Source: JBJSXF01 sp046086225 (GTDB taxonomy: Bacteria; Actinomycetota; Acidimicrobiia; IMCC26256; PALSA-610). Taken from it: DNA of 23,640 nucleotides. The stretch covers positions 1 to 23,640 of the forward strand of contig JBJSXF010000149.1 in the NCBI GenBank assembly GCA_046086225.1, in the 5' to 3' direction. The notes beneath the pieces were generated by a model. It was not told the origin of the DNA and did no database searches. It saw only the letters and a list, made by a program, of their open reading frames with translations. Of the stretch, positions 1 to 6,187 are shown in pieces. Position 1 is the first letter of the stretch. Each line of letters starts with the position of its first letter. The translations under genes were made by a program, and so were the position numbers.

Positions 1-1091
1 GAGTACTCGAACAGCCGCTGGCCGTCGCTCACGTCCTCACGCTCGGCCTTCCAGGTCACGGCCCAATTACGGGCCGTCTGGTCGGCGGTGAAGTCGGCGA
101 GGGCCACGAGGAAGTCGCCGCAGGCCTCGGCCTGGATTTTCGTCTCCCGCGAGACCTTGTTCGGATCGTCTCCGAGGCCGGCGCGCAGTTGGGCGCACGC
201 AGCCCGCAGCTGCTCGTCGTCACCGGTGGTGCCGAGGGCTTGCTCGACGGCCACCCGCTGGGTGCCGAGCTCCTTGCTGCTCGCCGCGAGAGCCTCCTCG
301 GCCGCCGTGAGGGCGATGCCCGGACAGACCATGTACGCCGGGCAGGCGCCCTTCTCGGCCCGGGACGCGGCCAGGGCCGCGGTGGCCTGGGCCCGGGCCT
401 CCTCGGGCTTCAGCGTGATCGAAAGGAGGTAGGCGACGATGTCGGAGATCGCCTGCGCGTTCTTGGGACCGCCGCCCTCGACGCCCCACGCCTGCATCGG
501 CGAACCCGGTCGGCCGTAGTTCAGAATCTCGGTGATCTCGCAGACCGGTGGCGGGCTCTTCGCCAGCTTCGCCGCTTGGTCGAGACACTCGGGGTCTTCG
601 GTGTAGCGCAGCCCCACGGTGTTGATCGCCGGGGCCTTCCACTGCACCCGTTGCCCGTCGATCGTCCACGGGGCGACACCGCCCTCGCCGTTGTCGCCGT
701 GGCAGCCGGCGCACTGGAGCGAGAGGGCGGGGTTGTACTCGGGAACTCCGGGCCGGGCGTAGAAGACGGCGCCGCGTTCGACCTTGGTCTCGTCGAAATA
801 GCTCGCCAATTCACCTTGGCGGCTCGGCTCCCGCAGCCAGTAGAGGGGCAGGGAGATCGCCACGATCGCCGCGAAGAACAGCGCCCAGCCGAGTACTCGC
901 TCGAGTCGGCGGCTCTCGAGGTCCTCGTCGGGGAGGAATGGGCGGAGGTTCGCCGGGGCCTTGCCGTCGCCGCCGTGACGGCGCGGTGAGAGCACCGCCC
1001 AGACGAGGTAAGCAGCGAGCAGTCCGAGGGCGATGAAATTGAGGAGAATGATGTAGTGGCGCAGGTCGTTGCGCCAGATGGCGGCGGTCAC
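1..1091 (-). CDS. Membrane-anchored c-type cytochrome of the b6f-like complex (partial, 3' end missing)
   Basis: Electron-accepting cytochrome c subunit, partial at the left edge: 363 codons are present with no stop. I chose the GTG at 1091 because GGGGAG lies 7 bases upstream; it sits 28 bases after the Rieske stop. Two hydrophobic helices (about residues 12-34 and 66-86) flank a basic loop, which by the positive-inside rule puts both ends outside. A first heme c domain follows: CAGCH at 127-131 and a probable axial Met199 in GSPMQAWG. Residues about 227-345 form an Ala/Glu-rich helical insert with Cys250, 256, 299 and 324. The last visible residues (GQRLFEY) look like the lead-in to a second heme domain, so a diheme protein is inferred, not seen. 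The family role is oxidation of the Rieske centre and transfer to a terminal oxidase. Confidence 0.85.
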   Translation of the reverse strand, partial: MTAAIWRNDLRHYIILLNFIALGLLAAYLVWAVLSPRRHGGDGKAPANLRPFLPDEDLESRRLERVLGWALFFAAIVAISLPLYWLREPSRQGELASYFDETKVERGAVFYARPGVPEYNPALSLQCAGCHGDNGEGGVAPWTIDGQRVQWKAPAINTVGLRYTEDPECLDQAAKLAKSPPPVCEITEILNYGRPGSPMQAWGVEGGGPKNAQAISDIVAYLLSITLKPEEARAQATAALAASRAEKGACPAYMVCPGIALTAAEEALAASSKELGTQRVAVEQALGTTGDDEQLRAACAQLRAGLGDDPNKVSRETKIQAEACGDFLVALADFTADQTARNWAVTWKAEREDVSDGQRLFEY

Positions 1092-1119
1092 GATGACGCT
1101 CCCCACGGGTTCCGGGCGC

Positions 1120-1947
1120 TCACGTGCAAAACGGGCCCTCCTGCTGTTGTCCGGTCGTGTCGGTGCCGATCGGCGGGCCGATGTAGACGGTTCCGGTGTC
1201 GACCGAGACGGCCCCGGAACCCGACACCGTCAGTCGGAACGAGTCGAGCCCGCGCGGCGCTGGTCCGGCAGTCTTCTCGCCGACCCGGTTGTACTTCGAG
1301 CCGTGGCAGGGGCACTCGAACCACTGCGACGACTGGCACCACGGGACCCGGCAGCCGAGGTGCACGCACCGCTGGTAGATCGCGACCAGTCCGTAGTCGG
1401 CCATGCCCTGGTAGATAGCGGGCTTGTAGACGACCTTGGCCTTGGCCAGCGCGCTCTTGTCGTCGGGGAACGGCTGCACGTAGGTGCGAGCCGCCGGCGC
1501 GTACCAGGGGGCCTTGGTGGTCGTCAGGTACTCCTTGATCTCGTCCTCGTTGCCGACGTCGAAGACCCCGCCGAACCCGACCTGGCCCTTGGGCGGCCAG
1601 AGGAAGGCGAGGAGCGCCGGGGCGAGCGCCGCCGTCGCGAAGCCGACCGCCGTGAGGAGGCCCCGGTTGAGGAATTGCCGCCGACTGACCCCGAGCTCCT
1701 CCTCGTCGACCGGCTCGTACTCCACGACGGTGCCCCGACCCCGGCGGAGCAGACCGCCGCCGGTCGGGCGGGTGCGGGCGGCGGACTCGATCTCGGCCGA
1801 CGTCGACGCCGCTGCGCTCGGGGTGAGGTCGCGGCTGCGGGTCTCGCGGGAGAGTGCGCCGGTGGTCGACCGCGACCGGCCTGCGAGCAGGACGACCGAG
1901 GCCCCGGCGACGACGAGGATGGCGAGGATGGCGATGGCGATGGGCAC
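1120..1947 (-). CDS. Rieske [2Fe-2S] iron-sulfur protein of the b6f/bc-like complex
   Basis: 275 residues. The C-terminal Rieske fold carries both cluster boxes: CVHLGC (Cys194, His196, Cys199) and CPCHGS (Cys212, Cys214, His215). Cys194/His196/Cys212/His215 are the expected cluster ligands and Cys199/Cys214 the stabilising disulfide. It accepts one electron from quinol at the Qo site and passes it to cytochrome c on the outer face. Two membrane segments are visible: residues 2-22 and about 96-116, the second preceded by a twin-arginine-type SRRQFL (88-93). A 65-residue hydrophilic linker joins them. The start is GTG with AGGAG four bases upstream, seven bases after the stop of the upstream cytochrome b half. 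Actinobacterial QcrA proteins usually have three helices, so two is a variation. Confidence 0.95.
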   Translation of the reverse strand: MPIAIAILAILVVAGASVVLLAGRSRSTTGALSRETRSRDLTPSAAASTSAEIESAARTRPTGGGLLRRGRGTVVEYEPVDEEELGVSRRQFLNRGLLTAVGFATAALAPALLAFLWPPKGQVGFGGVFDVGNEDEIKEYLTTTKAPWYAPAARTYVQPFPDDKSALAKAKVVYKPAIYQGMADYGLVAIYQRCVHLGCRVPWCQSSQWFECPCHGSKYNRVGEKTAGPAPRGLDSFRLTVSGSGAVSVDTGTVYIGPPIGTDTTGQQQEGPFCT

Positions 1948-1954
1948 GGCTCTC

Positions 1955-2776
1955 CTAGAGCTCGAAGTACACGCCGGCGTTCCAGGGGAACACGAAGTTG
2001 AAGCCTTCGCCCCGGAAGAACGAGCCGATGATGACGAGCACCGCCCACATCATCAGGAACATCGTCATCATGATGATGGCGAACTTCCGGTCGACGGGCT
2101 TGTTGGAGGGGTTGCGGTCGAAGAACGGCACGATGGCGAGCAGGGCCAGCGCGATGCCCGGGAGGGTCACGCCGGCGACCATCGGTTGGAACATCTTCAG
2201 CAACTCCTGCAGACCGAGGAAGTACCACGGGGCCTTCGACGGGTTCGGTGTGGCGTTGACGTCGGCCAGACCGAGGAGCGGCGCCTTCACGAGGGCCGAG
2301 AAGATGGTGACGAACGCGGTCATCGAGAGGATCGAGGCGAACTCGATCGACAGCAGATGCGGCCAGGTGTGCACCTTGTCCTGGGCCTCGGCTCGGGCCT
2401 GCTGGATCGAGCCCGACTTGACGACTGTGAGCAGCCGCTGGGTGTGCCCGCCGGGACCGGTGGTGGAGGGCGGCGGAGCGGCGACCGCAGTCGCCGCGGC
2501 GGTCTGACCAACCGGGGCGGCACCGCCACCCTCGCCGCCGGCCAGGTTTGCTTTGCGCTTGCGCGACCGCTCGAGGAGGTGGGCGGGAACGCCGCCCTTC
2601 GCCTCGGTGATCTGCTCGCCGGTGTCGGCGGCCGGAGCCGCCTCGGCGGGCGCGGCGGCCGGAGCCTCGGCCGCGGGTGCGGTCGGAGTCTCGGCCGCGG
2701 CCTCTTCGCCGCCGCCCTCGAGCGCCTTGCGACGCTCCTGGCTCCGACGGAGGAGGTGTTCGGGGATCTCAGCCAT
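1955..2776 (-). CDS. Cytochrome b C-terminal half (subunit IV / PetD-like) with long N-terminal extension
   Basis: 273 residues, against about 160 for classical b6f subunit IV. The last ~135 residues show three hydrophobic helices (about 141-163, 199-219, 231-252), matching helices E-G of cytochrome b. The Qo-loop motif normally reading PEWY appears as APWY (182-185) within PNPSKAPWYFLGLQELL. The first ~120 residues are an Ala/Pro/Glu-rich, probably cytosolic extension containing two copies of a 16-residue basic motif (4-19 and 63-78; shared core HLL-x-RS-x-x-R). ATG start at 2776 with AGGA upstream, 20 bases after the stop of the b6-like gene, so the two halves form one split cytochrome b. 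Family membership is clear; the role of the extension is unknown. Confidence 0.9.
   Translation of the reverse strand: MAEIPEHLLRRSQERRKALEGGGEEAAAETPTAPAAEAPAAAPAEAAPAADTGEQITEAKGGVPAHLLERSRKRKANLAGGEGGGAAPVGQTAAATAVAAPPPSTTGPGGHTQRLLTVVKSGSIQQARAEAQDKVHTWPHLLSIEFASILSMTAFVTIFSALVKAPLLGLADVNATPNPSKAPWYFLGLQELLKMFQPMVAGVTLPGIALALLAIVPFFDRNPSNKPVDRKFAIIMMTMFLMMWAVLVIIGSFFRGEGFNFVFPWNAGVYFEL
2543..2767 (-). repeat. Diverged duplicated peptide motif in the cytochrome b C-terminal gene
   Basis: Codons 4-19 (2720-2767) and codons 63-78 (2543-2590) encode IPEHLLRRSQERRKAL and VPAHLLERSRKRKANL. Ten of 16 positions are identical and most others are conservative; each copy is followed by Gly-rich sequence. 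An Ala/Pro/Glu-rich linker separates them. This is a protein-level repeat, not a recent DNA duplication. Confidence 0.8.
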
Positions 2777-2796
2777 GCGCGGACGTCCTCACCTGA

Positions 2797-3612
2797 TCAG
2801 AGCGGTCCGGAGATGCCGCCGTCCTTGCGGACGCGCCAGAAATGCACTGCCATGAAGATCACGATGACGAACGGGAGCATGAGTACGTGCAGCACGTACC
2901 AGCGCAGCAGCGTGTCGCTCCCGATCTCCTTGCTCCCGAGCAGCACGTACTTGACCTGGGGTCCGAAGACGGGCGTGTAGCCCATCATGTTGGTTCCCAC
3001 GGTCACCGCCCAGAGCGAGAGCTGGTCCCACGGCAGCAGGTATCCCGTGAACGACAGCAGCAGGGTGAGGGTCAGCAGGATGATGCCGATCACCCAGTTG
3101 AACTCCCGGGGCGCCTTGTAGGCCCCGTGGTAGAAGACGCGGGCCATGTGCAGGAAGACCGAGAGCACCATGAGGTGTGCGGCCCAGCGGTGCATGTTGC
3201 GGACGAGCGATCCGAACGCCACCGCCGACTCGAGCGTCTGCACGTTGGAGTACGCCTCGGTGACGGTCGGCCGGTAGAAGAACATCAGGAAGATGCCGGT
3301 GACCGTCAGCAGGATGAAGAGGAAGAACGAGAGCCCGCCGAGGCACAGGGTGTAGGACACCTTGACCGCGTGCCGCTTCACCTTGACCGGGTGGAGGTGG
3401 TAGAGCACGTTGTTCATGATCACGTAACTGCGGTTCCGCGGGCTGTCGGTGTAGCCCTTGCGGAAGACCGAGCCCGGTCGGAAGATCGCGTTCCAGGCCT
3501 GGGAGCTGCGGGTCTTGTCGCCGAGGTCGGCGGCCTTCTCGCCCACCCGCTCGCGCAGGGTGGTGCGCCCTCCGGAGCCGTTCCCGTTGCCGTTGCCGTT
3601 GCCGTTCGCCAC
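2797..3612 (-). CDS. Cytochrome b6-like N-terminal cytochrome b subunit (di-heme b)
   Basis: 271 residues. It binds the two b hemes and forms the quinone sites. Heme-ligand pairs are visible: His141/His155 (14 apart) in helix B and His242/His257 (15 apart) in helix D; the 15-residue step is the b6f-type spacing rather than the mitochondrial one. Other b6 hallmarks are YRPTVTEA (113-120), PWDQ (194-197) and the C-terminal ISGPL. Cys90 in TLCLGG aligns with Cys35 of b6, which carries covalent heme ci. The N-terminus is a Gly-Asn run (residues 3-12) followed by a charged, probably cytosolic segment of about 65 residues. GTG start at 3612 with a strong GGAGGAAGG five bases upstream. It is 23 bases downstream of the ferredoxin gene. 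Confident as a b6-like protein; whether it binds heme ci is inferred. Confidence 0.95.
   Translation of the reverse strand: MANGNGNGNGNGSGGRTTLRERVGEKAADLGDKTRSSQAWNAIFRPGSVFRKGYTDSPRNRSYVIMNNVLYHLHPVKVKRHAVKVSYTLCLGGLSFFLFILLTVTGIFLMFFYRPTVTEAYSNVQTLESAVAFGSLVRNMHRWAAHLMVLSVFLHMARVFYHGAYKAPREFNWVIGIILLTLTLLLSFTGYLLPWDQLSLWAVTVGTNMMGYTPVFGPQVKYVLLGSKEIGSDTLLRWYVLHVLMLPFVIVIFMAVHFWRVRKDGGISGPL
3580..3606 (-). repeat. Hexanucleotide (GGCAAC) run encoding Asn-Gly
   Basis: On the minus strand, four to five units of GGCAAC (one degenerate) encode alternating Gly and Asn directly after the start of the b6-like gene. It is a simple-sequence tract at the N-terminus and a candidate for copy-number slippage, always in frame because the unit is six bases. 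Confidence 0.75.
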
Positions 3613-3635
3613 TGGTTCCTTCCTCCCCGCCGGCC

Positions 3636-4049
3636 TCAGAAGCGCACGCCATAGGCGTAGCCGTGGCGCATGGTGCGGTCGTTCGGGTCGCCGTCACGCC
3701 ACTTGTCGGTGACCTTGCCCAACACGATGACTCCGGTGGGGCAGCGGTCGACGCACAGCGCGCAGCGGGTGCAGACGTCCTCGTCGACGACGAAGAAGAC
3801 GTGGTCCTTGGGGTCCTCGCCCGGTCGGTCGGCGTTCACCGAGTCGGTGATCGCCTCGGTGGAGAGCATGTGGATGCACTTCCACGGGCAGATGTCGACG
3901 CAGCCCTCGCACATGATGCACTCGGCCTGGTCGATGTGCAGGAACTGCTTCGGCTTCACGGCCTGGGTCAGCCACTGCGGGTCGACCTCCTGCAGCACGT
4001 AGGAGGTCGAGAACTCGGGCATCGGCGGGTTCGCCTCGTTGCGGGCCAC
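3636..4049 (-). CDS. Dicluster 2[4Fe-4S] ferredoxin-type protein in the b6f-like operon
   Basis: 137 residues, soluble, no membrane segment. Two complete 4Fe-4S boxes: CIMCEGCVDICP (Cys44, 47, 50, 54) and CTRCALCVDRCP (Cys93, 96, 99, 103), separated by an insert of about 38 residues; an additional Cys58 follows the first box. It resembles 4Fe-4S electron-transfer subunits of membrane complexes rather than a small clostridial ferredoxin, having a 40-residue N-terminal and a 34-residue C-terminal extension. GTG start at 4049, one base after the stop of the upstream membrane-protein gene, and 23 bases before the b6-like gene, so it is almost certainly co-transcribed with the complex. Its partner is not known; a cytosolic electron carrier docking on the b6-like complex is inferred from position alone. 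Confidence 0.9.
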   Translation of the reverse strand: MARNEANPPMPEFSTSYVLQEVDPQWLTQAVKPKQFLHIDQAECIMCEGCVDICPWKCIHMLSTEAITDSVNADRPGEDPKDHVFFVVDEDVCTRCALCVDRCPTGVIVLGKVTDKWRDGDPNDRTMRHGYAYGVRF

Positions 4050-4050
4050 G

Positions 4051-4683
4051 TCAGGCCCCGCTCGTCGTCACGGGTCGGCCGTAGGCCGAGGTGCGTCGGG
4101 CGCGTCGGGCGCGCAGACGGGCGAGGGGCCCACCACCTTCGGTGCCCTCGTCGCCGGACTCTGCGGCAGCCTGCGCCTCCGCTGCGGTCTTGCGCTTCTG
4201 CCAGGCCGCGAACATCGCGATGTTGATCACGAGCACGACGATGTAGATGCCGCCCGCGACGGCGTCGACGAACTTGTCGCGCGTGATGTCGAACGGCGGG
4301 AGGTTGGCGCCCCACTGGTCCTGCTGCAGCATGAAGGTCGCCGAATCGAAGTTGAGGTACGAGTTGCCGAAGACGATCCACTCGGACGGGATGACCGCAT
4401 AGCCGAGGATGAACATCACCCACACGTACATCGCCCCGACGATCGTCGCCGCCCAGGTTGCAGGCTCGTCGGAGCGCTTCGGTCGCTTGAGCGCAATGCG
4501 AGCGGCGACGAGGCCGATCACGAAGAGGATCGTCGCCCAGATCATGCGGCCGGCGGGCCGCACCCACTCCGACTGCTCGTAGCGGAAGCCGTCGCTGAAG
4601 CTGAACTGGACCCACGGAACACGCGACGGCAGGAGGTTGGGCACGTCCAGCGCCAGCAGGTTCCATGCGTGCGGGTTGCGCAT
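4051..4683 (-). CDS. Three-helix membrane protein of unknown function, first gene of the b6f-like operon
   Basis: I do not recognise the family. From the ATG at 4683 it has 210 residues; the frame stays open further upstream, but that part is Arg-rich and lacks protein character, and an AAAGGG lies about 12 bases before this ATG. Three hydrophobic segments are visible at about residues 45-63, 80-98 and 142-161, with a ~40-residue polar loop rich in aromatic, Asp and Gln residues between the second and third. The N-terminal ~40 residues are aromatic-rich. The tail is Ala/Glu-rich then strongly basic (RLRARRARR), suggesting a cytosolic C-terminus. No heme, Fe-S or nucleotide motif is seen. It ends one base before the ferredoxin start, so an accessory or assembly subunit of that complex is the likeliest role. 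Confidence 0.8.
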   Translation of the reverse strand: MRNPHAWNLLALDVPNLLPSRVPWVQFSFSDGFRYEQSEWVRPAGRMIWATILFVIGLVAARIALKRPKRSDEPATWAATIVGAMYVWVMFILGYAVIPSEWIVFGNSYLNFDSATFMLQQDQWGANLPPFDITRDKFVDAVAGGIYIVVLVINIAMFAAWQKRKTAAEAQAAAESGDEGTEGGGPLARLRARRARRTSAYGRPVTTSGA

Positions 4684-4844
4684 GATCCGGAAACGCCCTT
4701 TCGGTGTCGGCCGGGAGAATCTTGCTACCACGCGCGTCGGGCACGCAGCGCATTGTCGGCGCCCATTGTGGCGCATGCGGGACGCCTCGCGCCGGGACGC
4801 CCGCCGCTTCGTCGCGCGAGCCCCGCGCATGTGATCATGTGCAT
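4684..4844 (+). promoter_or_regulatory. Divergent intergenic region between the b6f-like operon and the reductase/nuo arm
   Basis: About 160 bases that must hold the promoter of the leftward operon and probably one for the rightward genes. On the minus strand TAGCAA (4722-4727) is a weak -10 candidate about 40 bases before the membrane-protein ATG; no convincing -35 is seen. CATTGT occurs twice at 4751-4756 and 4764-4769, 13 bases apart, a possible operator half-site pair. The assignment rests on gene orientation; the individual elements are weak. Confidence 0.4.
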
Positions 4845-6089
4845 GTGACGGAGCGGTACGACGTCCTCGTGGTGGGTGGGGGTCCGGCCGGCGCGGCGGC
4901 GGGCTACTGGCTCGCCCAGCGCGGTCGCCGGGTGCTCGTGGTCGAGAAGAAGCGCTTCCCCCGAGAGAAGACCTGCGGCGACGGGCTGACGCCCCGGGCC
5001 GTACGGCAGCTCGAGGACATGGGGCTCGCCTCGGCGCTCGCCGATCACCGGCGGATCGACGGCCTCCGGTCGATCGGGCACGGCATCACCCTCGAGCTGG
5101 CCTGGCCCGAGCATCCGGACTTCCCGTCCTACGGCTACGTGGTTCGGCGGCGCGAGCTCGACGGCATGGTGGCGGGACGGGCGGCCGAGGCCGGGGCCGA
5201 GGTCCGCTATGGCACCGAGGCGGTCGCTCCGATCCTGGAGGACGGCCTCCTGACCGGCGCCGTGCTCCGCACGGGCGGTTCGACCACGGAGAGCGTTCAA
5301 GCGACCCTTGTAGTCGTCGCGGACGGCGCGAATTCCCGGTTCGGCCGGGCCCTCGGCACGGCCCGGGACCGCTCCTATCCCTTGGGGATGGCGATCCGGG
5401 GCTACTACCGGAGCGAGTTCCACGACGAGCCCTGGATCGAGAGCCATCTCGACATTCGGGATAAAGAGGGCAATCACCTCCCCGGTTACGGGTGGATCTT
5501 CCCCGTGGGCGACGGTTCGGTCAACGTCGGCGTCGGCCTGTTGTCCACCTTCTCGGGCTGGAAATCGGTCAATACGTCCCGGCTCATGGAGGCGTTCTGC
5601 GAGACGGCGCCCGCCCGCTGGGGGATCACGCCCGAGACCTCGATGTGCGCCCCGACCGGCGGTCGCCTGCCCACGGGGGGCTCGGTGCTCCCCCGGGTCG
5701 GGCCGACCTTCGTGGTCTGCGGGGACGCCGCCGGGTTCGTCAACCCCTTCAACGGCGAGGGCATCTCGGTCGCCTACGAGACCGGGCGGCTGGCCGCCGA
5801 GGCGGTCGATCTGGCCCTGGCCGCCGGCGACGGTCGGGCGCTGCAGACGTACGACGACCGGCTCGACGAGATCTACGGCCTCTACTTCAAGACGGCCCGG
5901 GCCTTCGTGCGGGCCATCGGCAACCCGGCGGTGATGCGCGAGCTCACCCGGATCGGCTTCCGCAGTCGCACGCTCATGGAATGGGTGCTGCGCATCATGG
6001 CCAACCTGCTCCGACCCGACGAGCTCGGTCCGGCCGAGGCGGCATACCGGTCGGTCGCCGCGCTCGTACGCGTCGCCCCCGAGCCCTGA
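4845..6089 (+). CDS. Geranylgeranyl-reductase-family FAD oxidoreductase (probable menaquinone side-chain reductase)
   Basis: 414 residues from the GTG at 4845; a second in-frame GTG at 4839 would add two residues. The N-terminal Rossmann FAD motif GGGPAGAAAG (11-20) follows the start almost at once, and CGDGLTP (44-50) and GDAAGFVNPFNGEGIS near residue 295 are the conserved family boxes. Members reduce isoprenoid double bonds using FAD; in actinobacteria MenJ-type enzymes hydrogenate one isoprene unit of menaquinone. The gene lies 98 bases before nuoA, an arrangement I recall from Streptomyces, which supports a quinone substrate, but substrate cannot be read from the sequence; archaeal-type lipid or chlorophyll phytyl reductases share the fold. 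No Shine-Dalgarno is visible before either GTG, so a leaderless mRNA is possible. Confidence 0.88.
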   Translation: MTERYDVLVVGGGPAGAAAGYWLAQRGRRVLVVEKKRFPREKTCGDGLTPRAVRQLEDMGLASALADHRRIDGLRSIGHGITLELAWPEHPDFPSYGYVVRRRELDGMVAGRAAEAGAEVRYGTEAVAPILEDGLLTGAVLRTGGSTTESVQATLVVVADGANSRFGRALGTARDRSYPLGMAIRGYYRSEFHDEPWIESHLDIRDKEGNHLPGYGWIFPVGDGSVNVGVGLLSTFSGWKSVNTSRLMEAFCETAPARWGITPETSMCAPTGGRLPTGGSVLPRVGPTFVVCGDAAGFVNPFNGEGISVAYETGRLAAEAVDLALAAGDGRALQTYDDRLDEIYGLYFKTARAFVRAIGNPAVMRELTRIGFRSRTLMEWVLRIMANLLRPDELGPAEAAYRSVAALVRVAPEP

Positions 6090-6148
6090 CGACCGCGCGG
6101 CGAACGGCGTCGCGTCGTCCGAGCCGCGAGCCGGTGCGGGGTGTCGGG

Positions 6149-6154
6149 TAGCGT
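6149..6154 (+). promoter_or_regulatory. Candidate -10 element of the nuo operon
   Basis: TAGCGT in GGGTAGCGTGCC fits a TANNNT actinobacterial -10 and would give a leader of about 27 bases to the nuoA GTG, which is preceded by GAGGAG at a spacing of five. No good -35 is seen. The 98-base gap between the reductase and nuoA could alternatively just be read through. Confidence 0.35.
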
Positions 6155-6187
6155 GCCGCCGTTCCTCTCGTCCGTCGAGGAGATTGC

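Noticed and set aside
189..989. Plus-strand open frame of 266 codons at the left end
   Set aside because: It is the complement of the partial cytochrome c gene, which has a CxxCH heme motif, membrane helices and a ribosome site in the right place.
4684..4830. N-terminal extension of the three-helix membrane protein up to an ATG at 4830
   Set aside because: The extra 49 residues are Arg/Ala-rich with no protein character and run through the divergent promoter region; the ATG at 4683 is a better start.
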